Source: Cytophagaceae bacterium
GTDB lineage: Bacteria > Bacteroidota > Bacteroidia > Flavobacteriales > Flavobacteriaceae
NCBI GenBank assembly: GCA_002710685.1
Contig: PALD01000054.1
Span: 147,416 to 211,415 of the forward strand
Length of the DNA stretch: 64,000 bases
Direction: 5' to 3'
The notes below the pieces were generated by a model. It saw nothing but the letters and a program-made list of their open reading frames with translations, had not been told where the DNA came from and did no database searches. This document shows, one piece after another, positions 18,182-27,070 of the stretch (positions within the stretch are counted from its first letter, which is position 1; each line of letters begins with the position of its first letter). The translations under genes were made by a program, and so were the position numbers.

Positions 18182-20896
18182 ATGAAAAAACTCACTTTTT
18201 TCTTCCTGTTGTCATGCGCTTTTGCGAGTGCCCAGAACATCAAGATCACTGGTACCGTCAAGGACTCCATAGGCACCGCCCTGGAGCTGGCAAACGTCAT
18301 TGCCACAAAGAGCGACGGTAGTATGGAGACCTACTCCATCTCAAATACAGAGGGTAGGTATCAAATGAATCTGCCTTTCGGCGAAAGCTATACCTTGACG
18401 GCCAGTTTTCTAGGCCTGGAAGCTGCACAAAAACCCGTGGACCTCACCTCAAATGAAGAAGACCAGACCGTAAACTTTACCCTCATGCCCCTGGCCAACC
18501 AGCTGGATGATGTAGAACTGGTCTATGAGATGCCCGTGGTGGTACGTGGCGATACCATAGTCTACAATACAGATTCTTTCACCAATGGTACAGAGCGCAA
18601 GCTAGAGGATATACTCAAGAAACTCCCTGGGGTCGAGGTGGATGATAATGGCGGTATTACCGTTGAGGGTCAATCCGTGAGCAAGGTCATGGTAGAGGGC
18701 AAGGATTTTTTTGATGGAGATAGCAAGCTTGCCACAAAGAATATACCGGCAGATGCACTTGAAAAGGTAGAAGTGCTCAAAAACTATAATGAAGTTGACC
18801 AGATGCGTGGCCTTGGCAATGACCAGGATAACGTGGCCATTAACCTAAGGCTCAAGGAAGGAAAGAAAAACTTTTGGTTTGGTGAGGTTCAAGGCGGTAT
18901 AGGTGACGGGGAAAAGACCCGTTACCTGGGCAGTACCAAACTTTTTTACTATTCGCCGAAAGGCAGTGTGAACCTTATAGGGAATACAAACAACACCGGC
19001 GATGTGCCCTTTACCTTTAGGGATTACTTCAATTTTACGGGAGGCTTTAGAAATTTTAACCGCGGAACCTCATTTAATATTAGCGATAGCGGACTGGGGT
19101 TTCTAGTTTCACAAAATAACAGGGCCAATGAAATCATGACCAACTTTGGCGCGGCAAACTTTAGCTATGAGGCTACCGATGCCTGGGATGTAAGTGGTTT
19201 TGCGCTGTACAGCGATAATCAAACGGACTTTGTAAATAGGTCGTTGAGAAGCTACATCGAGTCGCAATCCACGGAGGTGAACACAAACAGCAGCGAGCAG
19301 AAAAATAGGTTGGCCATGACCAAATTTAGTTCGGTATATAAACCTAATGCGCGATTGCAAATTGACTATGATGTAATCGCTAAGGTGTCAAAGCAAGATG
19401 AATTCACGGATGCATTGTCAATTTTCACGGCCAGTGACGGCGAGGAAACAGAAAACCAGGTAAACGAGAACAAGGATAATAAACCTTTCAGCCTTAACCA
19501 GAACATCAATGCATACTACACCCTGAATGAGAAGAATATCTTTGCAGGGTATGCGCAACACCTGTATCAAAACGAGAATCCGCTGTACAATGCCATTGTA
19601 GATGTGCAACCCTTTGAAGGAATTTTGCCGCTTGATGAGGATCAATCAAGATATGACCTCAACCAGGACAAGAAGGTCAAATCCAGCAAGCTTGATACAA
19701 AGCTGGATTACTGGTGGGTAATCAATGACAAGAGCAACCTTAACTTAAGCCTGGGCACAACCTTGAGCCGTCAAGATTATAACACGTCTATTTTTCAAAG
19801 GCTTGATAATGGCTCTATAAATGATTTTGAGGGAGATGAATATGGCAATGATGTACAATATAATTTTGCTGACTGGTTCCTGGGGGCACACTATAAGTTC
19901 AAGACGGGCATATTTACCCTTACTCCAGGGCTTAACCTGCACAATTATAATGTTAAGACGGACCAGCTGGGCAGCATCACCACAGATAACCTCACGATGC
20001 TCTTGCCAGATTTTTATGGTATCGCTGAGTTTAAAAAGAGTGAAAGCCTTAGGTTAAACTATAGCATGACAGCGAGCTTTAGTGATGTTAACGATTATGC
20101 TGAGGCATACGTGTTCAACAACTACAACCGCCTTTCTCAAGGTAACCGTTATCTTGAAAATGGAATCTTTCATAATGTGAGCCTAAACTATTTTAACTTC
20201 AACATGTTCAACTTCACGAATATGAATTTTGGCGTAAGCTATAATAAAAGGATTGACGCCATCAAGAACCAGTCTATGATTGTTACCAGTGACAACTCCC
20301 AGGTCATCAACCAGGTTTCGGTACCGTTCAATAGTGATGAGGTTGATGAGGTGATAAGCGGTAATGGAAGGTTTCAAAAAACCTTTAGGAAATTTAAGCT
20401 AAATACCAGCGCCAATGTTTCCTACAGTTCCCTGTACAACATCAACAACGGCAATTATCGCCAGTCTGAAAATTTCACTCAGGGTTACCAGGGCAGCTTT
20501 GAGACAAATTTTAAAAATGCGCCAAACTTTGAGATAGGCTACAACCGCAGCATCAATAAATATATGACCGGTAATGTAACCTCAACGTTTTATACAGACC
20601 GGCCTTTTGCCAACCTTGAAGTCAATTTCTTAAAAGGGTTCACCTTCACGGCAGACTGGAGTTATTACAATTACACCAATGCAGATGACACGGTGCAGAA
20701 CGAGTATTCCTTTTTAGATGCCAGCCTTTTTTACCGCGGTACGGATAGCAAATGGGAGTTTAGGCTGGATGGCACGAACATCCTGGATGTAGATTCATTG
20801 AACAATGACAGCTTTGTGGAGAACTTTAGCACCACCACTACCGAGTATTTTGTGATGCCGCGCATTGTGATGTTCTCGGTGCTTTACAATTTATAA
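18182..20896 (+). CDS. Outer-membrane beta-barrel protein, TonB-receptor-like (OMP_b-brl_3 type)
   Basis: The 904-residue protein has a signal peptide (1-17), a CarboxypepD_reg-like domain (about 20-100), a plug-like region (about 115-235, with DILKKLPGVEVDDNGGITVEGQ-type sequence and VMVEGKDFF) and a large C-terminal barrel ending in alternating aromatic strands. This architecture is typical of flavobacterial TonB-dependent receptor relatives whose substrate is unknown. It follows two GLPGLI genes; this gene order recurs in Bacteroidota and suggests that GLPGLI proteins work with the barrel. The kinase/regulator pair upstream is the likely regulator. Confidence 0.85.
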   Translation: MKKLTFFFLLSCAFASAQNIKITGTVKDSIGTALELANVIATKSDGSMETYSISNTEGRYQMNLPFGESYTLTASFLGLEAAQKPVDLTSNEEDQTVNFTLMPLANQLDDVELVYEMPVVVRGDTIVYNTDSFTNGTERKLEDILKKLPGVEVDDNGGITVEGQSVSKVMVEGKDFFDGDSKLATKNIPADALEKVEVLKNYNEVDQMRGLGNDQDNVAINLRLKEGKKNFWFGEVQGGIGDGEKTRYLGSTKLFYYSPKGSVNLIGNTNNTGDVPFTFRDYFNFTGGFRNFNRGTSFNISDSGLGFLVSQNNRANEIMTNFGAANFSYEATDAWDVSGFALYSDNQTDFVNRSLRSYIESQSTEVNTNSSEQKNRLAMTKFSSVYKPNARLQIDYDVIAKVSKQDEFTDALSIFTASDGEETENQVNENKDNKPFSLNQNINAYYTLNEKNIFAGYAQHLYQNENPLYNAIVDVQPFEGILPLDEDQSRYDLNQDKKVKSSKLDTKLDYWWVINDKSNLNLSLGTTLSRQDYNTSIFQRLDNGSINDFEGDEYGNDVQYNFADWFLGAHYKFKTGIFTLTPGLNLHNYNVKTDQLGSITTDNLTMLLPDFYGIAEFKKSESLRLNYSMTASFSDVNDYAEAYVFNNYNRLSQGNRYLENGIFHNVSLNYFNFNMFNFTNMNFGVSYNKRIDAIKNQSMIVTSDNSQVINQVSVPFNSDEVDEVISGNGRFQKTFRKFKLNTSANVSYSSLYNINNGNYRQSENFTQGYQGSFETNFKNAPNFEIGYNRSINKYMTGNVTSTFYTDRPFANLEVNFLKGFTFTADWSYYNYTNADDTVQNEYSFLDASLFYRGTDSKWEFRLDGTNILDVDSLNNDSFVENFSTTTTEYFVMPRIVMFSVLYNL

Positions 20897-20973
20897 ATTC
20901 CGCGAAAGCGGGAATCCAGAGCTGTAACCCAGGACCATTCAAGTAGCGCTTACGCGAAAACCCTATAGCAAGA

Positions 20974-21001
20974 ACCTCCCGGGCTTTAACACCTGGGAGG
21001 T
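20974..21001. terminator. Probable terminator between the barrel gene and the DUF3857 gene
   Basis: ACCTCCC (20974-20980) pairs with GGGAGGT (20995-21001), extendable with one mismatch; the converging gene ends at 21029. The T-run on the plus side is weak. Confidence 0.6.
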
Positions 21002-21028
21002 CTTTGTTATGTCAATTTCTTGAAAGGC

Positions 21029-23608
21029 TTACTCTCCCGTGGGCAGGGAAAAATGCAAGGATTCGTCTGGGGTATCCGGGAGCTCCTGGGGCTTTAACGT
21101 GCGCGTAAAGGTTTTCTGCACGCGCGTAGAAATCAAGAAATAGGGTATCCATATCGCGGCCCTTATACCCGAACCTAATATGGTGCCCATCAAGCTTGCG
21201 ATTTCCTCACCGCTGTACAGTTCTGAATAGAGCGTGCTCACTAAAACAACATCGAGTATGTTAAAGACCAGTGGTGCCGCAAGAAAATATATCATTAACC
21301 TGGGCACGATGGTTCTTTGTTTAAAAAAAACAACGATTATAAATACAGAAAAGACCAGGTACATGGTATTGAAAGTAAGTTCAAGGGCGAGGATGATAAT
21401 CATGGGGATATTGTCTGGATACATCGCATTTATCGTGGCCGCGTCAAAGAAGTTTTGACCTATGATGCCCGTAAAGACAATAAGTATGGGTGACAGCACA
21501 AGGCCTATGGCAATAAGGATGAGCCATCCCCCTATGTCCAGGTGTTCTCCATGATTGGCTTTCGCCGGAAGGTCATAATTTTTATATAATAACATGCATA
21601 GAAAACCTGAAACAATCAATACGGCCATAAAAAGCAGGACCATGGGCCAACTCGTTGCACTAGATTTTTTTCCTGCCACATTGAGAAAAGAGGTGTTGTA
21701 GGTAAGTGCATAGGTCACATTATCCTGAATCTTCTTGTGTTCTGCAAGATAAGAAGCCACTTCTTCTGGGTCAATATGGTCCTGGAGGGATTTATAGGTG
21801 TGGGTGACCTCCAGTTTTGCATTTTTGTACTTAACGTCATAATCATACTTAAAACCGGGGTGCATGATTGCGTTGTGCCCATTCTCAATGTTCCATGCCC
21901 TGGGGGTGTAGATTACCATTTTCTGGACAATGTTTGTCGTGGGGTCTATATAATAGGGTGTCTTGCGGCCGGCTGATGCTGCCACCGGAAATATATAAGA
22001 CTCTAATACCAAGGGTTCAAAAGTAGATATCAGTGTGTTTCTTTCTTCTTCATAGGGCATCCATAAACTGTCTATGCGGTAGCTTTCACGTACCGTGAAG
22101 GAATTGTCGTCATCTCGTTTGTCAACGGTCTCAATATCTTCCAGTACTGAGATTGTGGGGTAGGCATTGCTATAAAATTCCAGGTAGGATTGCTGGATGT
22201 TCTGGTTGCTGTTGTTTGCAAATTCTGCCCGTTGATAGTCTGCAAAACGGCCCCGGTACGTAGTTTCTATCTCAAGATCTGCACCTCCACCTATGCTGTC
22301 AAGTTCATAGGTTTCCAGGATTTCAGTCTGGTATTGTTCTGGTTGTGGTAGATCTATCAATTTTTTGGCTGTGGCCAATACAAGTCCTTTTTTGTAATCA
22401 GGAAAAAACATCTCGCTGTAGGTGTTGCCCTGATTGCTCATTGTGGGGTCAACATAGATGGACTCTTTTCCTTGGTTTATCTGGACAATGCAGTGGTTAA
22501 AAGAAAACGGCGAGGGCAGGTCATCCTCTATTACCTTGCCCATGATGGAGTGCACCAGTACAGGGCGGGCATCCACGCCCTGTGTTTTAAGCAGTTCTGC
22601 CAGCAGGAAGGACTTGTCCTTACAATCGCCAAAACGCCTTTCATACACATCCTTGGGGCTGCTGGGCCTAAAGCCGTTCATACCGTCCTCAAACCCCAGA
22701 TAGCGCACCTCGTCCTGCACAAACCTGATGAGGTTTGTAATGGTCTCTTCTTGTGAAGCCCCTATAAAAGAAGCCGCTCTGTCCTTTAAGTACCCGCCCT
22801 CGGTACCATTGATTTTATAGAATTTACCATACTGTCTGGAAACCTCTTCCCAACTCTTAAACTGAGACACCTGGACCATGGGCGAATTATCATACCAGTA
22901 AGGTGTGTTTGCCTCATAGATCAGGGGTTCAAGGTCCTTGAGGTGCCATTGATACAGCAAGAGGTTTCCCTTTTGCTCGATGGTGGGTTTGCTGGCGTTG
23001 TTGTATTCTTTGACCGTGGGCTTCTCATTCTCATCCACCAAGAGGGAAAAATGAAAATTATCAACGGGAATGTCATATTGAAACGACATGGAAGATGCAT
23101 ATTTACCATCATGCACGGGGTTTGCCCCACTCAGGGAATAAGCATAGTCAATAATATCGCCTATGCGTATGTCGCTTAAGTGATTAAGCGCCGTGACTGA
23201 ACCATTGTAAAGGTTTCTGTCAAGATCTGTTTCTCGTTGTATAACCTTAAAATCTGAAGGACTTAACCTTTTGACAACTTCCCCATCTCTATAAATGTTA
23301 ATGTGATGAAAAAACAGCTTTTGATATGAAGGGTCATAATTCACGCTCACATCGCTCATCTCCTCCACACCTTTTGAGTTCAGAATCTTAAAGACAAAAC
23401 GTTTATAAAACCCCTCATCTTCCAGGTTGTCTTGAAAGTCAGCAAGCAGATATTGATATCCCGTGGCATCAGGATTTTGCTTGATGTTTTCAAAATCAAG
23501 ATCCTGTACCTCCACCCAGCTGGGTTGTGGTCTTTGCTGTACTTGCTGAGCCGTGAGTTGGGAAAGTGAAAGAAGTAGAAAAGAGAGTAAAAAGTAAAAA
23601 TTTCGCAT
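21029..23608 (-). CDS. DUF3857 / transglutaminase-like protein with DUF2569 membrane domain
   Basis: The 859-residue protein has a signal peptide (about 1-21), a DUF3857 beta domain, then a transglutaminase-like core with Cys in GDCKDKSF, His in FNHCIV and Asp in YVDPT, an all-beta segment, and a C-terminal DUF2569-like region with four or five membrane helices beginning IGGWLILIAIG. It is therefore probably anchored in the inner membrane with the catalytic core in the periplasm. Substrate unknown. The frame is open to 23656, but the ATG at 23608 begins the signal peptide. Confidence 0.85.
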   Translation of the reverse strand: MRNFYFLLSFLLLSLSQLTAQQVQQRPQPSWVEVQDLDFENIKQNPDATGYQYLLADFQDNLEDEGFYKRFVFKILNSKGVEEMSDVSVNYDPSYQKLFFHHINIYRDGEVVKRLSPSDFKVIQRETDLDRNLYNGSVTALNHLSDIRIGDIIDYAYSLSGANPVHDGKYASSMSFQYDIPVDNFHFSLLVDENEKPTVKEYNNASKPTIEQKGNLLLYQWHLKDLEPLIYEANTPYWYDNSPMVQVSQFKSWEEVSRQYGKFYKINGTEGGYLKDRAASFIGASQEETITNLIRFVQDEVRYLGFEDGMNGFRPSSPKDVYERRFGDCKDKSFLLAELLKTQGVDARPVLVHSIMGKVIEDDLPSPFSFNHCIVQINQGKESIYVDPTMSNQGNTYSEMFFPDYKKGLVLATAKKLIDLPQPEQYQTEILETYELDSIGGGADLEIETTYRGRFADYQRAEFANNSNQNIQQSYLEFYSNAYPTISVLEDIETVDKRDDDNSFTVRESYRIDSLWMPYEEERNTLISTFEPLVLESYIFPVAASAGRKTPYYIDPTTNIVQKMVIYTPRAWNIENGHNAIMHPGFKYDYDVKYKNAKLEVTHTYKSLQDHIDPEEVASYLAEHKKIQDNVTYALTYNTSFLNVAGKKSSATSWPMVLLFMAVLIVSGFLCMLLYKNYDLPAKANHGEHLDIGGWLILIAIGLVLSPILIVFTGIIGQNFFDAATINAMYPDNIPMIIILALELTFNTMYLVFSVFIIVVFFKQRTIVPRLMIYFLAAPLVFNILDVVLVSTLYSELYSGEEIASLMGTILGSGIRAAIWIPYFLISTRVQKTFTRTLKPQELPDTPDESLHFSLPTGE

Positions 23609-23671
23609 ACAATAGGTTAAGAATCCAAATAAAAGGAAATCCCACATAAACTGCAAACGTAATTTACACCT

Positions 23672-24598
23672 TTAATATCCCCGCTTTCGCGAAACGATAT
23701 TTTTCAAGTCCTCGCCCTTTTCCATCCGTGCGTAATTTTCTGCAACCTGAGAAGCCAGCGCCCGCGGCCTGCTGATGCTCGCCGTATGCGGAGTCACAAA
23801 AACACCGGGATGACTCCAGAAAGGGTGTTCTTGAGGTAACGGTTCGGTTTTAAAAACGTCAAGGGTCGCGCCTTTGAGGTTGCCATTTTCAATCGCCGGG
23901 ATGAGGTCTTCTTCTTTAAGGTGACCACCACGGCCCACGTTGATGAGGTACGCATCTTCAGGAAGTTTTGAGAACAGGTCAGCATTGAGAATATCCTGCG
24001 TATGCTTGTTGAGCGGTAAGAGACATATCAGGATTTGGCTTTGCGCCAAAAATCCATCCATCTCATCACTGGTGAAGCTTTGAATGCCCAGTACATCTTT
24101 TCGCGAATGCGAATACCCGATGACATTAAAACCATTTTGCTGAAGCAATTTGCCCACATGTTGTCCCAGCGTTCCAAAACCTAAAATTCCCACAGTCACA
24201 TCTTGCGGTTGTGGATATTTATAGCGCTGCCAGTTTTTATCTGCCTGCTGGTTAAAAAAATCATTAAAATACCTGATGGCGCTTAGGCAGGCCGTCAAGA
24301 CAAAAACGCCCATGTCCTCGGCAAGTTTGCTGTCAACGATTCTGGCTAGTGTGATTTCTTCGGCGATGCTATCGTCTTCCAAGAGATGATCTGCACCGGC
24401 ACCCATGGAGCTGATGGCCTTCAGGTTGGGGTATTCCGCGTAAGCGCCACGCGGGGCTTTCCACGAAAGTGCAAAGGTGATCTCGCTTTTGTCCTTCACG
24501 GTTTCTGGTGTGTATACCGGTATTTCTGGTGCTGTGTGGTTCAAAGCTTTTGACCAAGCAGTGTAATTGCTGTCGTCCCTGAGTAAGATAATTGCCAT
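23672..24598 (-). CDS. D-2-hydroxyacid dehydrogenase (glyoxylate/hydroxypyruvate reductase-like)
   Basis: NAD(P)-dependent reductase of the D-isomer 2-hydroxyacid dehydrogenase family, closest in style to the GhrA group. The 308-residue protein has the Rossmann GFGTLGQHVG motif around residue 150, the catalytic Arg in NVGRGGHLKEEDL, Glu in the KTEPLP segment and His in TPHTAS. Substrate is not predictable beyond a small 2-keto acid. It lies 37 bp downstream of the metK stop, but a strong terminator between them suggests separate transcription. Confidence 0.88.
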   Translation of the reverse strand: MAIILLRDDSNYTAWSKALNHTAPEIPVYTPETVKDKSEITFALSWKAPRGAYAEYPNLKAISSMGAGADHLLEDDSIAEEITLARIVDSKLAEDMGVFVLTACLSAIRYFNDFFNQQADKNWQRYKYPQPQDVTVGILGFGTLGQHVGKLLQQNGFNVIGYSHSRKDVLGIQSFTSDEMDGFLAQSQILICLLPLNKHTQDILNADLFSKLPEDAYLINVGRGGHLKEEDLIPAIENGNLKGATLDVFKTEPLPQEHPFWSHPGVFVTPHTASISRPRALASQVAENYARMEKGEDLKNIVSRKRGY

Positions 24599-24609
24599 GT
24601 GTAATATTG

Positions 24610-24632
24610 AAAAACGCCGCAAAAGCGGCGTT
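24610..24632 (-). terminator. Rho-independent terminator of metK
   Basis: AACGCCGC (24613-24620) and GCGGCGTT (24625-24632) form an 8-bp stem with a 4-nt loop; on the minus strand it ends in TTTTT. It begins 3 bp after the metK stop codon. Confidence 0.9.
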
Positions 24633-24635
24633 GAA

Positions 24636-25889
24636 TTATAGTTTGAACGTGTCTTTTATTTTGTCAACATAGTCAAGTTTCTCCCAGGTGAAAAGCTCAA
24701 CTTCCTTCTCGATCCTGCCGCTGTACGGACTTTCAAAAACCTTGGTAATGGTCTGTGGGGACTTGCCCATGTGGCCATAAGCCGCAGTCTCGCGATATAT
24801 GGGATTGCGCAGTTTTAGTCGGTTTTCAATGGCTGCAGGACGCAGGTCAAAGAGTTGGCGGACTTTAACGGCAATCTCACCATCACTCAGGTCAACTTTA
24901 TTTGTTCCATACGTTTCCACGAAAATTGACGTGGGTTCAACCACACCTATGGCATAAGAAACCTGAACCAAGGCCTCATCGCACACGCCGGCAGCCACAA
25001 GGTTCTTGGCAATGTGCCGTGCCGCATACGCCGCAGAACGGTCAACCTTGCTGGGGTCTTTGCCTGAGAAAGCCCCGCCGCCATGAGCGCCCTTACCACC
25101 GTAGGTGTCCACGATGATTTTTCTGCCGGTAAGGCCGGCATCACCGTGCGGACCGCCAATCACGAATTTTCCTGTGGGGTTGATGTGGTAAATGATATCA
25201 TCGTTAAAGAGTGCAGCAAGTTCTCCTGGCAGTGCGTTTTTAACACGTGGTATTAAAATCTTCACGATATCCTCCCGGATTTTTGCCAGCATTTTTTCAT
25301 CCTCGTCAAACGGGTCATGCTGTGTTGATACGACGATGGCCACTATTTTTTGCGGTACGTTATCATCGCTATATTCAATGGTAACTTGTGCTTTTGCATC
25401 TGGACGTAGATAGGTAATCTCGTCATTCTCACGGCGCAGTTTTGCAATCTCCAGCATGATACGGTGAGAAATGTCAAGTGCAAGCGGCATGTAGTTTTCG
25501 GTTTCTTTTGTGGCGTAGCCAAACATCATCCCTTGATCACCAGCACCTTGCTCTTCTTTTGTGGCACGGTCAACACCTTGATTGATGTCTTGCGACTGCT
25601 CATGAATCAATGAAATAACACCACAGCTATCACCGCTGAACTGATACGCGCCCTGGGTATAGCCTATATCATTGATAACCCCTCGTGCGATGGTTTGCAC
25701 GTCCACATAGGTATCGCTCTTTACCTCACCGGCAAGTACAACCTGCCCGGTGGTCACAAGGGTTTCACAAGCTACTTTTGACTCCGGGTCAAAAGCTAAA
25801 AAATTATCGAGAAGCGCGTCGCTAATCTGGTCTGCGATTTTGTCTGGGTGTCCTTCAGAAACACTTTCAGATGTAAATTGATAAGCCAT
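24636..25889 (-). CDS. metK: S-adenosylmethionine synthetase
   Basis: Makes SAM from methionine and ATP in the cytoplasm. The 417-residue protein carries the ATP-binding [12 protein letters not shown] signature (about residue 116) and the phosphate-binding [22 protein letters not shown] segment (about 268). It belongs with the methionine biosynthesis genes nearby but is on the other strand with its own control. Its leader contains a SAM-II-like riboswitch, so the enzyme would be repressed by its own product. Confidence 0.98.
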   Translation of the reverse strand: MAYQFTSESVSEGHPDKIADQISDALLDNFLAFDPESKVACETLVTTGQVVLAGEVKSDTYVDVQTIARGVINDIGYTQGAYQFSGDSCGVISLIHEQSQDINQGVDRATKEEQGAGDQGMMFGYATKETENYMPLALDISHRIMLEIAKLRRENDEITYLRPDAKAQVTIEYSDDNVPQKIVAIVVSTQHDPFDEDEKMLAKIREDIVKILIPRVKNALPGELAALFNDDIIYHINPTGKFVIGGPHGDAGLTGRKIIVDTYGGKGAHGGGAFSGKDPSKVDRSAAYAARHIAKNLVAAGVCDEALVQVSYAIGVVEPTSIFVETYGTNKVDLSDGEIAVKVRQLFDLRPAAIENRLKLRNPIYRETAAYGHMGKSPQTITKVFESPYSGRIEKEVELFTWEKLDYVDKIKDTFKL

Positions 25890-25960
25890 TCAAGCCAATT
25901 TTTAAAATTCAAGAAAACGGGGCGATTTGACCTGTAAAGAACCAAAAAGGTAGAAGAAAC

Positions 25961-26024
25961 TGCCTTTAGCATTTTTTAGCGGTCTTAAAGACCTAGAGGT
26001 TGCAATCAGTCAAATCTTTCCTCT
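25961..26024 (-). ncRNA. SAM-II-like riboswitch in the metK leader
   Basis: Read on the minus strand, the leader contains AGAGG (26024-26020), a loop GATTTGACTGATTGCAA, and CCTCT closing P1 (25999-25995), then a small hairpin (25993-25981) and AAAAAATGCTAAAGG, which aligns with the conserved pseudoknot strand of SAM-II aptamers (GAUUUAAC..AUUGCAA and GCUAAA blocks). The promoter -7 box ends 10 nt before P1. The aptamer ends about 70 nt before the ATG, farther than in typical SAM-II leaders, where the 3' strand overlaps the ribosome-binding site. An 8-nt segment further down (25931-25924) can pair with the aptamer loop (26016-26009), so an alternative fold is possible. SAM-V shares a similar core and is the main alternative. 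Confidence 0.72.
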
Positions 26025-26033
26025 TTTGCGGGG

Positions 26034-26041
26034 CAAATGTA
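26034..26041 (-). promoter_or_regulatory. -7 element of the metK promoter
   Basis: TACATTTG on the minus strand, an exact TAnnTTTG match. Transcription would begin a few bases before the P1 stem of the riboswitch. No convincing -33 TTG is seen upstream. Confidence 0.6.
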
Positions 26042-26124
26042 GGCATTTGCAGAATATTAAAAAACGGAAATCGGTTTCTTATGAAAATTTATGATTTGTG
26101 AATCAATTTGTGATTTACTTGTGA

Positions 26125-26442
26125 TTATTTTGACCGTTTAATCTTAACGGGATTTTGGCGGGTGTCAAATACGTCAACAATTTCAATGCGACTTTTTATA
26201 TCATTCAGCCAATAGATGATTTTATAATTTGAACAAATCAGATACCTGAAGTTTTCTTCTCGTGCGGTTAAAAGCTCCTCGATTTGCCCTAATTGAGGTT
26301 GAAATATCAATAATTTTGATTCAGAAATGATGCCGTTGATAATTTTCTTGGCAACCTGACTATTCGCTTTTTCTTTGTAATAGGCATATATTTCGGCCAG
26401 TTGGTTTTTAGCAAACGCTGTCCAAAATACGTCTAGCTCCAT
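26125..26442 (-). CDS. Type II toxin, RelE/ParE superfamily
   Basis: The 105-residue protein has the ParE/RelE fold signature: an N-terminal AKNQLAEIYAYYKEKA helix pair, the basic central strand YLICSNYKIIYWL, and a C-terminal IEIVDVFDTRQNP strand. ParE members poison gyrase and RelE members cut mRNA; which applies is not clear. The start overlaps the end of the antitoxin gene by 10 bp, the usual antitoxin-first order. It lies just upstream (in coordinate terms) of the SAM-I controlled operon and is not part of it. Confidence 0.85.
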   Translation of the reverse strand: MELDVFWTAFAKNQLAEIYAYYKEKANSQVAKKIINGIISESKLLIFQPQLGQIEELLTAREENFRYLICSNYKIIYWLNDIKSRIEIVDVFDTRQNPVKIKRSK

Positions 26443-26675
26443 GAGTCTATTTCTTTCTCAAGGGCTTTTGTAGAAATCATATTGTCTTGCTTAGCGTCAT
26501 GCATAGATGCATCAATTCTTGCATTAAACTCTTCTTCTGTCATTGGATCAAACTTCTTGCTGTCAAGGTTTTTTCGCTCAACATTAAGAATTTTTTCAAG
26601 CTGCAGGATTACATCTTCCTGTTGTACTTTCAGGAATTCTTTGATCAATTCTAATTTTCGGGTTTGTAAATCCAT
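26433..26675 (-). CDS. Antitoxin of the RelE/ParE pair
   Basis: The 80-residue protein is acidic and helical, with an MTEEEFNARIDASMHDA segment similar to small antitoxins that pair with ParE-like toxins; no classical DNA-binding domain is obvious. The ATG at 26675 is preferred to one 22 codons upstream because the extra region does not look like an antitoxin N-terminus. It is first in the module and overlaps the toxin gene by 10 bp. A 28-bp palindrome about 90 bp upstream is a candidate operator. Confidence 0.8.
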   Translation of the reverse strand: MDLQTRKLELIKEFLKVQQEDVILQLEKILNVERKNLDSKKFDPMTEEEFNARIDASMHDAKQDNMISTKALEKEIDSWS

Positions 26676-26767
26676 CGTTCTAGCTTTCTCTTTATCAAAG
26701 ATAACAATTAATAACGTGTTTGTTATTTTGGCTACAGCCAAATAAGGATTCTTGAAAACCCAAGGTC

Positions 26768-26795
26768 AAAAAGTAAAATTGCAATATTACTTTTT
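26768..26795. repeat. 28-bp near-perfect palindrome between the TA module and the met operon
   Basis: AAAAAGTAA (26768-26776) and TTACTTTTT (26787-26795) flank the self-complementary centre ATTGCAAT (26778-26785); only one A/A pair is mismatched. It could be an operator for the divergent toxin-antitoxin genes, or a hairpin. Confidence 0.75.
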
Positions 26796-26830
26796 CACGA
26801 CATTGGGCATTCAATCTCCTCACAAAAAGC

Positions 26831-26862
26831 TTGCATATTCTAAAAACGTTTTGCAATCTTTG
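26831..26862 (+). promoter_or_regulatory. Candidate promoter of the SAM-I controlled met operon
   Basis: TTG at 26831-26833, 21-nt spacer, AATCTTTG at 26855-26862 (one mismatch to TAnnTTTG), about 30 bp before the riboswitch. Confidence 0.45.
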
Positions 26863-26894
26863 CACGCACTACGTTCAGCAATTTACTGAAAACT

Positions 26895-26995
26895 GTTATC
26901 AAGAAAGGCGGAGGGAATAGACCCTATGAAGCCTTAGCAACCCTCCTCCCGGAGAAGGTGCTACATTCTATCCCGCACGTGCGGGAATAGATAAC
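26895..26995 (+). ncRNA. SAM-I (S-box) riboswitch upstream of the metX-AK-HSD fusion
   Basis: P1 is formed by GTTATC (26895-26900) and GATAAC (26990-26995). Inside are the conserved S-box blocks AAGAAAGGCGGAGGGA, GAAGCCTTAGCAACC and GGTGCTA. It is nearly identical in its first 40 nt to the copy before metH. The 75-nt stretch to the ATG holds a weak AGGAATTTTCCT hairpin followed by TCTTTTTG that might be the terminator of the expression platform. The rest of the 329-bp gap holds no gene. Confidence 0.95.
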
Positions 26996-27070
26996 GAGAA
27001 GGAATTTTCCTCATGTCTTTTTGTAACGGTTTTTAATTTTTTTCGCCATTGAGCGAACAAGAAATTTTAT

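Noticed and set aside
24001..24060. Terminator within the 2-hydroxyacid dehydrogenase gene
   Set aside because: The TTTGGC/GCCAAA pair at 24034-24050 is a member of the dispersed palindrome family lying in frame within a conserved coding region, without a T-run.
26433..26741. Longer antitoxin starting at 26741
   Set aside because: The extra 22 residues are hydrophobic and unlike small antitoxins; a second ATG at 26675 fits better.
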